Source: Kitasatospora sp. GAS204B (GTDB lineage: Bacteria; Actinomycetota; Actinomycetes; Streptomycetales; Streptomycetaceae). From it: 64,000 nucleotides of DNA. Positions 48,306 through 60,424 of the stretch are shown piece after piece. The notes under the pieces are model-generated. The model had not been told where the DNA came from. It searched no databases and saw only the letters and a program-made list of their open reading frames with translations. The stretch covers positions 124,001 to 188,000 of the forward strand of contig NZ_JARZAG010000002.1 in assembly GCF_029892155.1 (NCBI RefSeq), read 5' to 3'. Numbering within the stretch: the stretch's first letter is position 1; each line of letters opens with the position of its first letter. A program made the position numbers and the translations under genes.

Positions 48306-48833
48306 TCAGTGCACCCGTGACGGCTCGGTGGCCGAGTCCGATACCGCCGAGTCGTCACGGGTGTTGGTGAAGACGAACTTCTTCATCGCCCAGTAACGGA
48401 AGCCCATCGCCACCAGGGTCCCGATGATCATCCCGCTCAGGAAGTCGGAGACCTCCTGGGTGAACTTGCTCACGTGCGGCGTGTGCAGGTCGAACAGATA
48501 GCGGCTGATCAGCAGCGGGAGGTCGTTGACCCCGACCGCCACGGCACTCACCGCGAAGAAGGGGATCACCTCCTTGTGGCTGCCCTCCGAACGGAACGAC
48601 CACTGGCGGTTCAGGATGTACGAGAACACCGTCGCGACACCCGTTGCGATCGTCAGTGCGACAACCGGCTTGTTCTGGCAGACGGTGAGCTTGAGCCCGT
48701 AGTTGATCAGCAGCGTCAGCAGGAAGCACGAGCCACCCACCACGAGGAACTTCACCAGGCTGCGGTGCTGCACCACGAAGGGGCGCAGCGGCCCCGGCAC
48801 CTTGGCCAGAGCTTTCTGTGTTCGCGACGGCAT
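48306..48833 (-). CDS. GtrA-family membrane protein
   Basis: 175 residues with four membrane helices (about 27-45, 55-72, 93-112 and 130-148) and the family pattern VKFLVVGGSCFLLTLLINY, then FSYILNRQWSFRSEG. GtrA proteins take part in transfer of lipid-linked sugars across the membrane. It stands alone; no glycosyltransferase is adjacent. Start ATG 48833. Confidence 0.9.
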   Translation of the reverse strand: MPSRTQKALAKVPGPLRPFVVQHRSLVKFLVVGGSCFLLTLLINYGLKLTVCQNKPVVALTIATGVATVFSYILNRQWSFRSEGSHKEVIPFFAVSAVAVGVNDLPLLISRYLFDLHTPHVSKFTQEVSDFLSGMIIGTLVAMGFRYWAMKKFVFTNTRDDSAVSDSATEPSRVH

Positions 48834-48937
48834 TGGCGCAGTGTCGCACGAGAGTCCTCACAAGCCCGTCACCCGACTCCCCGGAACGGACGAACCCGGG
48901 GCCCGCCCGAGCCCCGTCGCAGCCCGCCGCAGCGCCC

Positions 48938-48950
48938 GACGGACCGTCAG
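48938..48950 (+). repeat. copy of dispersed motif GACGGNYCGTCAG
   Basis: GACGGACCGTCAG in the gap between GtrA and Lon, the only clearly intergenic exact copy; it may be part of the lon 3' region. Confidence 0.6.
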
Positions 48951-48980
48951 GTCCGCCGGGCGCCAAGGCAGTTCACCGCG

Positions 48981-51392
<2,412 letters not shown>

Positions 51393-51413
51393 GATCTCTC
51401 CCCAGTCAGTGAA

Positions 51414-51434
51414 CTTGAGTCGACATGACTAAGG
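51414..51434 (-). promoter_or_regulatory. HAIR element (HspR operator) upstream of lon
   Basis: CTTGAGT, seven bases, then ACTAAGG. The HspR consensus is CTTGAGT-N7-ACTCAAG, so the left half is perfect and the right half matches 5 of 7. It is 22-42 bases before the lon start. Confidence 0.65.
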
Positions 51435-51490
51435 CTTCCTCGGAGCCGAATGTTCCCGGGGCCCTGTTCGCTCTGAGCGATCAACGAAAT

Positions 51491-51516
51491 GCCCCCTCGG
51501 GAGGACCCGAGGGGGC
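51491..51516. terminator. terminator after the rhomboid-like gene
   Basis: GCCCCCTCGGG / CCCGAGGGGGC arms (11 bases) with loop AGGA. It lies between the rhomboid-like stop and the lon upstream region on the same strand. Confidence 0.75.
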
Positions 51517-51539
51517 ACACGGCGGAACCGGCCGGCGAA

Positions 51540-51569
51540 GGGACCGGAGGAGATGGGACCGGAGGAGAT
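51540..51569. repeat. two exact 15-base tandem repeats
   Basis: GGGACCGGAGGAGAT occurs twice in a row (51540-51554, 51555-51569), just after the rhomboid-like stop codon. Function unknown. Confidence 0.8.
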
Positions 51570-51583
51570 GGGAAACGACGGCG

Positions 51584-52366
51584 CTACACGCGCTCCAGGG
51601 CCGGCTCGGCGGCCCGGCGCGGCAGTCGGCGCGGCAGGCCCCGCACGGGCGAACCGCGCCCGGGCCGCCGTGGTCGCCGCAGCACGCCCCACAGCGCCAC
51701 CCCGGTGAGCAGCGCGGTCGGATGGCCGACCGCGGTGATCAGGTCCTGGTCGGTGATGATCTGGTGCGCCACCAGCAGCACCGCGCCGCCCAGCGTCAGG
51801 TACCGCCCGCGCACCGACAGCAGCCCGGCCAGCGCCCCCAGGCTGGCCAGCACGCCGTAGCTGACGCCGATGTCCAGCTCGTCCAGGATGCTCGGCCCGA
51901 CCTTCCCGGTGGCCACCGCGATCGCCACCACGGCCTGGGAGAGCAGCGTGCCCACCACGTGCCCGGCCGCGAAGACGCCGGCGGCCCGCAGCGGACCGAC
52001 CCGCCGTTCCAGCGGGGCGACGGTGAACGCGAAGGCCCACAGGTAGGGCATCCAGACCGGCCCGGCGACCCAGAGCCCGCTCATCAGCAGCGAGCGCAGG
52101 GGGGTGTGCAGCAGGTGGTGGCCGTCCGTGCTGGACATGGTCTGCAACTGGTGCACCAGGTCCTGGTTGGCGAACTGGGCGAAGACCGTGGTCCCGGCCA
52201 GCACCACCAGGTAGCCGCACGCGAAGGGGTTGCGCCGGGGCGTCGGCAGCCGGTCCAGCACCCAGCGCAGCGGCACCGAGCGCAGGCCGAACCGCAGGCC
52301 GGTCAGGGGCGTCACCGCGGCGGGGCGTGCACCGCTCCGGGCCGCGTTCGCCGTCGCGTCCGCCAT
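51584..52366 (-). CDS. rhomboid-like integral membrane protein
   Basis: 260 residues with about six membrane helices. A GVSYG segment in the helix GVSYGVLASLGALAG resembles the rhomboid GxSx catalytic motif, and a later GHPTALLTGV supplies a histidine in place of the second catalytic residue. It could be an intramembrane protease or a non-catalytic rhomboid fold. The start ATG 52366 has GGAGG before it. The C-terminal tail is Arg/Pro-rich. A DasR-like site lies 137-150 bases upstream. Confidence 0.75.
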   Translation of the reverse strand: MADATANAARSGARPAAVTPLTGLRFGLRSVPLRWVLDRLPTPRRNPFACGYLVVLAGTTVFAQFANQDLVHQLQTMSSTDGHHLLHTPLRSLLMSGLWVAGPVWMPYLWAFAFTVAPLERRVGPLRAAGVFAAGHVVGTLLSQAVVAIAVATGKVGPSILDELDIGVSYGVLASLGALAGLLSVRGRYLTLGGAVLLVAHQIITDQDLITAVGHPTALLTGVALWGVLRRPRRPGRGSPVRGLPRRLPRRAAEPALERV

Positions 52367-52502
52367 GGCGCCTCCGTCCCTCGGTCCGTGCTCGCTGCGC
52401 GTGCACACCGTGCCATCATCCGTCCGTTTCGTCCACGGTATGCGGCATCCCTGAGAAGACGCTGAGTACCGGGTCACGGTCCCTGTCAGGGCAGTTCAGA
52501 AG

Positions 52503-52516
52503 TTGGTCTGGACCAA
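52503..52516. promoter_or_regulatory. DasR-like operator (dre)
   Basis: TTGGTCTGGACCAA contains TGGTCTGGACCA, 11 of 12 matches with the DasR core TGGTCTAGACCA. DasR is the GntR repressor of N-acetylglucosamine and chitin use in Streptomyces. Confidence 0.5.
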
Positions 52517-52568
52517 AAGTCGGCTGGGTCGGACCGGGACCCGCGCGCGGATTCGTGCATACTCACCG

Positions 52569-52598
52569 TTACCGTGAGACGACATGGACGGGTAAGGT
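52569..52598 (+). promoter_or_regulatory. candidate promoter of the two-component operon
   Basis: TTACCG and TAAGGT separated by 18 bases. CTCAC/GTGAG arms (52562-52579) span the -35, possibly an operator. Confidence 0.4.
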
Positions 52599-52855
52599 AG
52601 CGGCCCGTGCTTGGTCCCCGGGGCGCGCGCTTCGGCCTGTGCTCCGGAAATCTGCGGTCCACCTGCCGGTGCTCGCCGGGTGTCCGTACGCTGCGAGGTA
52701 TGCATGTCGGGCCGGTGGTCGGGAAGCCGCGGCCCACCCGCGCTAGGCGGAGCCCGGGGCGTCAAATCAGCACGCGAAATTAACGACGGAACAAGACTAC
52801 GAGCGGTGCCCGCCACTCCCACAGGTGGCGGCCCGCAGGCCCTGGGGGCGGTGGC

Positions 52856-53589
<734 letters not shown>

Positions 53590-53593
<4 letters not shown>

Positions 53594-54822
53594 TGCGCGT
53601 CCAGTCCGGTGACTGGGGAGCCGCGGGGGCCACGGGGGCACAGGAGTACGGGGATCAAGTACCGATGAACACCTCACCACGGGCTCGCACCGAGCCCGAT
53701 CCACCGGCGCGCCCGCAACGGTGGCCCGGACGGATGGCCGCGCGGATCTGGCTGGACATCCGGCCGCTCGACCCGGTCCGCTCGATCAAGGGCAAGCTGG
53801 CCCTGCTGGTCATCGTGTCGGTGGTGGTCGCCACCGGCCTGGTGGTGATCGCGATCCGCTCGGAGACCCAGATCCGGGTGATCATGGCCTTCTCGATGAT
53901 CGCCTCGCTCCTCTTCATGCAGCTGCTGGCGCACACCCTGACCGCCCCGCTGCGCGAGATGACCGTGGCGGCCCGGGCGATGGCCGGCGGCGACTACAGC
54001 CGCCGGGTGACCACCGGGTCGCGGGACGAGATCGGCGAACTGGCGGTGACCTTCAACAAGATGGCCGCCGATCTGGAGGCCGCCGACCGGCACCGGCGCG
54101 AGCTGGTGGCGAACGTCTCACACGAGCTGCGCACGCCGATCGCCGCACTGCAGGCGGTGCTGGAGAACATGGTGGACGGCGTGGTGCCGCCCGAGCAGGG
54201 CACGCTGGGCGCCGCGCTGGAGCAGACCGAGCGGCTCGGCCGGCTGGTCTCGCACCTGCTGGACCTGTCCAAGCTGGACGACGGCGTGGTCCCGCTGGAC
54301 GCCCGCGAGTTCGAGGTGGCCCCGTTCCTGGCCGGCGTGCTGCGCGGGCTGACGGTGGACGGCGCCACGGCCGGCGGCGCCTGGAGCCGGCGCGACGACG
54401 TGCGGCTGCGGATCGACGTGCAGCCGCAGGCGCTGACCGCGCTGGCCGACCCGGAGCGGCTGCACCAGGTGGTCGCCAACCTGGTGGACAACGCCTGCAA
54501 GCACTCGCCGGCCGGCGGCACCGTGACGGTGCGGGCCCGGACCGGTGACGCGCCGCTGGCGCTGCTGCTGGAGGTGGAGGACCAGGGTCCCGGGATACCG
54601 GCGCAGGACCGCACCCGGGTGTTCGACCGGTTCAGCCGCGCCGGCACCCCGACCGCCCAGGGCCCCGGCAGCGACGGCGGCACCGGCCTGGGGCTGGCCA
54701 TCGCCCGCTGGGCGGTGGACCTGCACGGCGGGCGGATCGAGGTCGCCGACGCCTCGGGCGGCTGCCTGATCCAGGTCGCGCTGCCGGGCAGCGCCGCGGT
54801 CGTCCCGCACCCCCGATTGTGA
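53590..54822 (+). CDS. sensor histidine kinase
   Basis: 410 residues at most (start GTG 53590 or ATG 53593). Two membrane helices at about 71-92 and 98-118 have almost no extracellular loop between them, so it probably senses within the membrane. HAMP (about 120-175), HisKA with HELRTPIAALQ, and HATPase with NLVDNACKH, DQGPGIP and GGTGLGLAI follow. Paired with the preceding regulator. Signal unknown. Confidence 0.93.
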
Positions 54823-55180
54823 ACCGAGCGGGCCCGGGCACCGCACCTGGGCCACACACCGAACCGCCACACCCTGTCCAGCTCGGCCAGCTTTGTCACA
54901 GAACTGGGACAATCCGGTAATCGACAGCCCTAGATCGGTCACAATCGGTCGATCTAGGGACATTTTGCCCGATTTAGCGCCGTTACGACGGGCGATCGAA
55001 GCCGCCCGTTTCCCTCTTTTGGCGGCTTTCTAACGTCTTTTTCCAGCCAATGTGGCCTACGGCACTGTGATCTGGGCGACGCCGACCCCCAGGGGACTGC
55101 GCGATGACTGGTCAGGGGCGTAGCCTTAATCCCCGCTGTCCAAACATCCCAAAAGGAAGCGGAAGAGGGCGGTTGCCGCC
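54823..55180. other. intergenic region upstream of kgd
   Basis: 358 bases, including a perfect inverted repeat at 54928-54959 and AT-rich patches at 54955-55060 where the kgd promoter is likely. TTGTCA at 54894 with GGTAAT 17 bases on is one possible promoter. No gene seen. Confidence 0.45.
54928..54959. promoter_or_regulatory. inverted repeat upstream of kgd
   Basis: CCCTAGATCG (54928-54937) and CGATCTAGGG (54950-54959) are perfect 10-base arms; the 12-base spacer with the arms contains ATCGGTC twice. It lies 105 bases after the kinase stop and about 220 before kgd, and lacks the GC-rich form of the other terminators, so it may be an operator. Confidence 0.5.
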
Positions 55181-58100
55181 GTGTCGCCACACCCTGAAAC
55201 CCCCAGCTCGGCAAGCACCACTGGCTTCGGCCCCAATGAGTGGCTCGTCGACGAGATCTACCAGCAGTACCTCCAGGACCCCAACTCGGTCGACCGAGCC
55301 TGGTGGGACTTTTTCGCCGACTACAAGCCCGGTACCGAGGTGACCCCAGTGACCCAGGCCGCGACCCAGGCCGGCCCCGCGCCGACCACCGTTGCTGCCC
55401 CTGCCCATGCTGCTCCCGCTCCTGCGGTTGCGCCTGCCCCCGTCGCCGCCCCGGCAGCCCCGGCCCCCGTTGTGGTCGCGCCTGCCGCCGCCGCGCCGCC
55501 GGCAGCCGCCCCAGCAGCGCCGCCGGCCCCCAAGGCCGCCGCAGCGAGCGCAGCGCCCTCGGCCCCCGCGGCCGAGCGCACCGGGCCCGAGCTCGTCCCG
55601 CTGCGTGGCCCGGCCAAGGCCGTGGCCACCAACATGGACGCCTCGCTGGAGGTGCCGACCGCCACCAGCGTGCGCGCGGTGCCGGCCAAGCTGTTGATCG
55701 ACAACCGCATCGTCATCAACAACCACCTGCAGCGCGCCCGAGGCGGCAAGGTCTCCTTCACCCACCTGATCGGCTACGCGCTGGTGCAGGCCCTGAAGGC
55801 GACCCCGGGCATGAACCACAGCTACGCCGTGAAGGACGGCAAGTCCTTCCTGGTGAAGCCGGACCACATCAACCTGGGTCTGGCCATCGACCTGGTGAAG
55901 CCGAACGGCGACCGCCAGCTGGTCGTCGCGGCCATCAAGAAGGCCGAGACGCTGGACTTCTTCGGCTTCTGGCAGGCCTACGAGGACATCGTCCGCCGGG
56001 CCCGTGCCAACAAGCTGACGATGGACGACTTCACCGGTGTGACGGTCTCGCTGACCAACCCGGGCGGCATCGGCACCGTGCACTCGGTGCCGCGCCTGAT
56101 GCAGGGTCAGGGCACCATCCTCGGTGTCGGTGCGATGGAGTACCCGGCAGAGTTCCAGGGCTCCAACCCGGGCACCCTGGCCCGGCTCGGCGTCTCCAAG
56201 ATCATGACGCTCACCTCGACCTATGACCACCGGGTCATCCAGGGCGCGGCGTCCGGCGAGTTCCTGCGCTCGATCCACCAGCTGCTGCTGGGCGAGCACG
56301 GCTTCTACGACGAGGTCTTCGAGTCGCTGCGGATCCCGTACGAGCCGGTCCGCTGGGCCACCGACGTCGCCACCACGCACGAGGACGACGTCAACAAGAC
56401 CGCCCGCGTCATGGAGCTGATCCACTCCTACCGGGTCCGCGGCCACCTGATGGCCGACACCGACCCGCTGGAGTACAAGCAGCGCAAGCACCCCGACCTG
56501 GACGTGGTCGAGCACGGCCTGACCCTCTGGGACCTGGAGCGCGAGTTCGCCGTCGGCGGCTTCGGCGGCCAGAAGATGATGAAGCTGCGCGACGTCCTCG
56601 GGCTGCTGCGCAACACCTACTGCCGCACCGTCGGCATCGAGTACATGCACATCCAGGACCCCAAGCAGCGCAAGTGGCTGCAGGAGCACCTGGAGAAGCC
56701 GTACACGAAGCCGGAGCGCGAGGAGCAGCTGCGCATCCTGCGCCGGCTGAACTCGGCGGAGGCCTTCGAGACCTTCCTGCAGACCAAGTACGTCGGCCAG
56801 AAGCGCTTCTCGCTGGAGGGCGGCGAGTCGCTGATCCCGCTGCTCGACGCGACCATCGACTCGGCCGCCGAGCACCGCCTGGACGAGGCCGTGATCGGCA
56901 TGGCCCACCGCGGCCGCCTCAACGTGCTGGCCAACATCGTCGGCAAGCCGTACGGCAAGATCTTCGGCGAGTTCGAGGGCAACCTCGACCCCAAGTCGAT
57001 GCACGGCTCCGGCGACGTCAAGTACCACCTGGGCTCCGAGGGCACCTTCGCCGGCATGGACGGCGAGACGATCAAGGTCTCGCTGGCCGCCAACCCCTCC
57101 CACCTGGAGACGGTCGACCCGATCGTCGAGGGCATCGCCCGCGCCAAGCAGGACGTCCTGGACCAGGGCGGCACCACCTTCCCGGTGCTGCCGATCCAGA
57201 TCCACGGCGACGCGGCCTTCGCGGGCCAGGGCGTGGTCGCGGAGACCCTGAACATGTCGCAGCTGCGCGGCTACCGCACCGGCGGCACCGTGCACATCGT
57301 GGTGAACAACCAGGTCGGCTTCACCGCCGCCCCGGCCTCCAGCCGCTCCTCGATGTACTGCACCGACGTTGCCCGGATGATCGAGGCCCCGATCTTCCAC
57401 GTGAACGGCGACGACCCGGAGGCCGTGGTCCGCGTCGCGCGCCTGGCCTTCGAGTTCCGCCAGACGTTCCACAAGGACGTCGTGATCGACCTCATCTGCT
57501 ACCGCCGCCGCGGTCACAACGAGGCCGACAACCCGTCGTTCACCCAGCCGCTGATGTACGACCTGATCGACAAGAAGCGCTCGGTGCGCAAGCTCTACAC
57601 CGAGGGCCTGATCGGTCGCGGCGACATCACGATGGAAGAGGCGGAGTCCGCGCTCCAGGACTTCCAGGGCCAGCTGGAGAAGGTCTTCGCGGAGGTCCGC
57701 GACGCGGCCTCGGCGCAGGCCGGCGCGCCGGGTGGCAAGCCGGTGGCCGACTTCCCGGTGAACGTGCGGACCGGCATCTCCCAGGAGATGGTCAAGCGGA
57801 TCGCCGCCTCGCAGGTCAACCTGCCGGACTGGCTCACCGTCCACCCGCGACTGCTGCCGCAGCTGCAGCGCCGCGCCGCCTCGATCGAGGACGGCACCAT
57901 CGACTGGGCCACCGGCGAGACCCTCGCCATCGGCTCGCTGCTGATGGAGGGTCACCCGGTCCGGCTGGCCGGCCAGGACAGCCGCCGTGGCACCTTCGGC
58001 CAGCGCCACGCGGTGCTGATCGACCGGGTCACCGGCGAGGACTACACCCCGCTGCTGTACCTGACCGAGGACCAGGCCCGCTACACCGTCTACGACAGCC

Positions 58101-58945
58101 TGCTGTCGGAGTACGCGGCGATGGGCTTCGAGTACGGCTACTCGCTGACCCGCCCGAACGCGCTGGTCATGTGGGAGGCGCAGTTCGGCGACTTCGTCAA
58201 CGGCGCGCAGACCGTGGTCGACGAGTACATCGCCTCGGCCGAGCAGAAGTGGGGCCAGCACTCCGGTGTCACCCTGCTGCTGCCGCACGGCTACGAGGGC
58301 CAGGGGCCGGACCACTCGTCCGCGCGTCCCGAGCGCTTCCTGCAGCTGTGCGCCGAGAACAACATGACGGTCGCGATGCCGACCCTGCCGTCGAACTACT
58401 TCCACCTGCTGCGCTGGCAGGTGCACAACCCGCACCACAAGCCGCTGGTCGTCTTCACCCCGAAGTCGATGCTGCGTCTGAAGGCCGCGGCCAGTGCGGC
58501 GGAGGAGTTCACCACCGGCTCGTTCCGCCCGGTGATCGGCGACACCACGGTCGACCCGAAGAACGTGCGCAAGGTGGTCATCACCGCGGGCAAGTTCTAC
58601 TACGACGTGGCCGCGGCCCGCACCGAGCGCGGCGTCACCGACACCGCGATCGTCCGGGTCGAGCGCCTCTACCCGCTGCCGATCGCCGAGCTCCAGGAGG
58701 AGCTGGCGCGCTACGGCGAGGACGTCCAGTTCATCTGGGCCCAGGAGGAGCCGGCCAACCAGGGCGCCTGGCCGTTCATCGCGATGAACCTGGTCGACCA
58801 CCTGGACGTGGTGATCGGTCGCAAGGCCAGCGGCGGCCGACTGCGCCGGGTGGCCCGCCAGTCCGCCTCGGCCCCGGCCGTGGGCTCGGCCAAGCGGCAC
58901 GCCGCCGAGCAGCAGGGGCTGATCGACGAGGTCTTCAGCCTCTGA
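55181..58945 (+). CDS. kgd: multifunctional 2-oxoglutarate decarboxylase/dehydrogenase E1 with E2-type domain
   Basis: 1254 residues, the fused actinobacterial form (Kgd/OdhA). N-terminal flap (1-45, [16 protein letters not shown]), Ala/Pro linker (50-135), succinyltransferase core (140-370) with catalytic His in [10 protein letters not shown] near 349, then the thiamin-diphosphate E1 domains with [10 protein letters not shown] and [10 protein letters not shown] near 676. No lipoyl domain is present, so it must use lipoyl groups of another E2. It works in the TCA cycle. FHA proteins (GarA/OdhI) regulate it in relatives; the flap and linker are the docking area. GTG start. Confidence 0.96.
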   Translation: MSPHPETPSSASTTGFGPNEWLVDEIYQQYLQDPNSVDRAWWDFFADYKPGTEVTPVTQAATQAGPAPTTVAAPAHAAPAPAVAPAPVAAPAAPAPVVVAPAAAAPPAAAPAAPPAPKAAAASAAPSAPAAERTGPELVPLRGPAKAVATNMDASLEVPTATSVRAVPAKLLIDNRIVINNHLQRARGGKVSFTHLIGYALVQALKATPGMNHSYAVKDGKSFLVKPDHINLGLAIDLVKPNGDRQLVVAAIKKAETLDFFGFWQAYEDIVRRARANKLTMDDFTGVTVSLTNPGGIGTVHSVPRLMQGQGTILGVGAMEYPAEFQGSNPGTLARLGVSKIMTLTSTYDHRVIQGAASGEFLRSIHQLLLGEHGFYDEVFESLRIPYEPVRWATDVATTHEDDVNKTARVMELIHSYRVRGHLMADTDPLEYKQRKHPDLDVVEHGLTLWDLEREFAVGGFGGQKMMKLRDVLGLLRNTYCRTVGIEYMHIQDPKQRKWLQEHLEKPYTKPEREEQLRILRRLNSAEAFETFLQTKYVGQKRFSLEGGESLIPLLDATIDSAAEHRLDEAVIGMAHRGRLNVLANIVGKPYGKIFGEFEGNLDPKSMHGSGDVKYHLGSEGTFAGMDGETIKVSLAANPSHLETVDPIVEGIARAKQDVLDQGGTTFPVLPIQIHGDAAFAGQGVVAETLNMSQLRGYRTGGTVHIVVNNQVGFTAAPASSRSSMYCTDVARMIEAPIFHVNGDDPEAVVRVARLAFEFRQTFHKDVVIDLICYRRRGHNEADNPSFTQPLMYDLIDKKRSVRKLYTEGLIGRGDITMEEAESALQDFQGQLEKVFAEVRDAASAQAGAPGGKPVADFPVNVRTGISQEMVKRIAASQVNLPDWLTVHPRLLPQLQRRAASIEDGTIDWATGETLAIGSLLMEGHPVRLAGQDSRRGTFGQRHAVLIDRVTGEDYTPLLYLTEDQARYTVYDSLLSEYAAMGFEYGYSLTRPNALVMWEAQFGDFVNGAQTVVDEYIASAEQKWGQHSGVTLLLPHGYEGQGPDHSSARPERFLQLCAENNMTVAMPTLPSNYFHLLRWQVHNPHHKPLVVFTPKSMLRLKAAASAAEEFTTGSFRPVIGDTTVDPKNVRKVVITAGKFYYDVAAARTERGVTDTAIVRVERLYPLPIAELQEELARYGEDVQFIWAQEEPANQGAWPFIAMNLVDHLDVVIGRKASGGRLRRVARQSASAPAVGSAKRHAAEQQGLIDEVFSL

Positions 58946-58964
58946 CGTCGGCTCAGCAGCACCC

Positions 58965-59004
58965 CCGGAAGGGCCCGGTCCGCGCGCGGACCGGGCCCTT
59001 CCGG
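58965..59004 (+). terminator. kgd terminator
   Basis: Two perfect 20-base arms (58965-58984 and 58985-59004) abut, so the hairpin loop is the central CGCG. 20 bases after the kgd stop. Confidence 0.85.
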
Positions 59005-59058
59005 CCGCCTATCCTGGCCCGTGAGCACCACCCGACCCATCTCAAACCGGAGCGCACC

Positions 59059-59238
59059 GTGTACTTCACCGACCGCGGCATCGAGGAGTTGGAGAGCCGG
59101 CGCGGCGACGAGGAGGTCACCTTCGAGTGGCTGGCCGAACGCCTGCGCGAGTTCGTGGACCTCAACCCCGACTTCGAGGTTCCCGTCGAGCGGCTGGCCA
59201 CCTGGCTGGCCCGGCTGGACGATGAGGACGAGGACTGA
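59059..59238 (+). CDS. small acidic conserved protein (DUF6104-like)
   Basis: 59 residues, start GTG 59059 (YFTDRGIEELESRRGDEEV) with GGAG seven bases upstream. Acidic, no membrane segment, ending LDDEDED. It follows kgd in Streptomyces genomes and looks like the family named DUF6104; function unknown. It lies after the kgd terminator, so it may have its own promoter. Confidence 0.75.
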   Translation: MYFTDRGIEELESRRGDEEVTFEWLAERLREFVDLNPDFEVPVERLATWLARLDDEDED

Positions 59239-59266
59239 GCAGACCGGACACTCCGGCCGCGCGACA

Positions 59267-59310
59267 CGCAGCAGGGCCCGGCAGGCAACCGCCTGCCGGG
59301 CCCTGCTGCG
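59267..59310 (+). terminator. terminator after the DUF6104-like gene
   Basis: Perfect 20-base arms (59267-59286 and 59291-59310), AACC loop, followed by TTCTC. Confidence 0.88.
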
Positions 59311-59330
59311 TTCTCGGCACGGAGAAGTAC

Positions 59331-59358
59331 TTGACTTCGCCGCCACGCGATATATCGT
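59331..59358 (+). promoter_or_regulatory. promoter of the DUF4097-padR operon
   Basis: TTGACT, 16 bases, TATCGT: the best-looking vegetative promoter in the window. The -10 lies within the palindrome CGATATATCG. Confidence 0.65.
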
Positions 59359-59383
59359 GTGTCTTGGAAGACGCGATACATCG
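59348..59383 (+). promoter_or_regulatory. paired operators for the PadR protein
   Basis: CGATATATCG (59348-59357) and CGATACATCG (59374-59383), 26 bases apart centre to centre, each in a CGCG-like context. One covers the -10 and the other the transcription start. Expected to be bound by the PadR protein of the operon. Confidence 0.6.
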
Positions 59384-59446
59384 CGACTCGCCGGATCGTC
59401 GCCCCTCCAGGGTACGACGGCGGCCGCCAGACGGGAGGACGAACAG

Positions 59447-60424
59447 ATGAGCCAGTGGACAGTCAGCGAACCCGACCGGATCACGCTCGACGAGGCGGTG
59501 CGGGCGTTGGAGGTGCGGATCATCGGCGGCGCGGTCAACGTGGTCGCCGCCGAGGGTCCGGCCCGGCTCGAGGTGACCGAGCTGGACGGCGAACCGCTGC
59601 AGGTCACGCTGACCGACGGCGTGCTGACCGTGACCTACCCCGACCTGAGCTGGAGCGACTTCGGCGACCGGGAGCGGTTCAAGTCGGTCGACTCGGTCAA
59701 GGGCATCCTGGACTCGCTCTTCCGCAAGCGCCGGGCCCGGGCCGTGGTCTCGCTGACCGTGCCGGCCGACGCCGAGGTCAAGGTCGGCACCGTCTCCGCC
59801 GAGGCCACCGTCTCCGGCGTGCGCGGCGGCACCTCGGTGGGCGGGGTGGCCGGCAGCACCACGCTGGTGGGCCTGGCCGGGCGGATCGAGGCCAAGTCGG
59901 TCTCCGGCGACATCGACGCCCTGTCGGTCTCCGGCGACCTGCTGGTCAAGACCGTCTCCGGCGGACTGACCGTCATCTCCGGCACCCCCGCCTCGCTGCA
60001 CGCCAGCACGGTCGGCGGCGGCGTCACCCTGGACCTGGCCGGCACCGGCTCGGCCGACGTGCGGATCAACACGGTCAACGGGGACGTCGCGGTCCGCCTG
60101 CCGCAGCCGGCCGACACCACGGTCGAGGCGGGCAGCACCAACGGCCAGTTCGCCACCGCCTTCGAGGAGTTGACGGTCGGCGGCAGCTGGGGCGCGAAGA
60201 AGCTCACCGGCAAGCTCGGCGCCGGCACCGGCCGGCTCCAGGTGACCACGGTCTCCGGGGCGATCTCGGTGCTGCGCCGCCCGGAGCCCGAGGACGAGGG
60301 GCCCAACCTGGTCAAGGAGCTGACCGCCCCCATTGACGAGGCCGACGAGGCCGACGAGGCCGCCGAACAGGCCACGACCGGCCCGACCGATGCGACCGAC
60401 GAACCGAAGGGTGAGCAGGCATGA
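59447..60424 (+). CDS. DUF4097 family beta-helix protein
   Basis: 325 residues. From about residue 100 a repeated pattern of VSGDI / VSGGL turns (AKSVSGDIDALSVSGDLLVK, STVGGGVTLDL, INTVNGDVAVRLP) forms the right-handed beta solenoid of the DUF4097 family. No signal peptide or membrane helix is visible. The C-terminal 45 residues are acidic (DEADEADEAAEQA). GGGAGG precedes the ATG. Stop overlaps the padR start (ATGA). The role of the family is unknown; it often pairs with a PadR repressor. Confidence 0.88.
   Translation: MSQWTVSEPDRITLDEAVRALEVRIIGGAVNVVAAEGPARLEVTELDGEPLQVTLTDGVLTVTYPDLSWSDFGDRERFKSVDSVKGILDSLFRKRRARAVVSLTVPADAEVKVGTVSAEATVSGVRGGTSVGGVAGSTTLVGLAGRIEAKSVSGDIDALSVSGDLLVKTVSGGLTVISGTPASLHASTVGGGVTLDLAGTGSADVRINTVNGDVAVRLPQPADTTVEAGSTNGQFATAFEELTVGGSWGAKKLTGKLGAGTGRLQVTTVSGAISVLRRPEPEDEGPNLVKELTAPIDEADEADEAAEQATTGPTDATDEPKGEQA

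Larger units (their letters stand above)
52367..52855. other. divergent control region, rhomboid-like gene and two-component operon
   Basis: 489 bases without a convincing gene. It contains the DasR-like palindrome (52503-52516) and a probable promoter for the response regulator (52569-52598), which leaves a leader of about 250 bases. Confidence 0.5.

Noticed and set aside
55112..58900. 1262-codon minus-strand frame opposite kgd
   Set aside because: Shadow of the Kgd gene; no domain, no ribosome site, and Kgd motifs are unmistakable on the plus strand.
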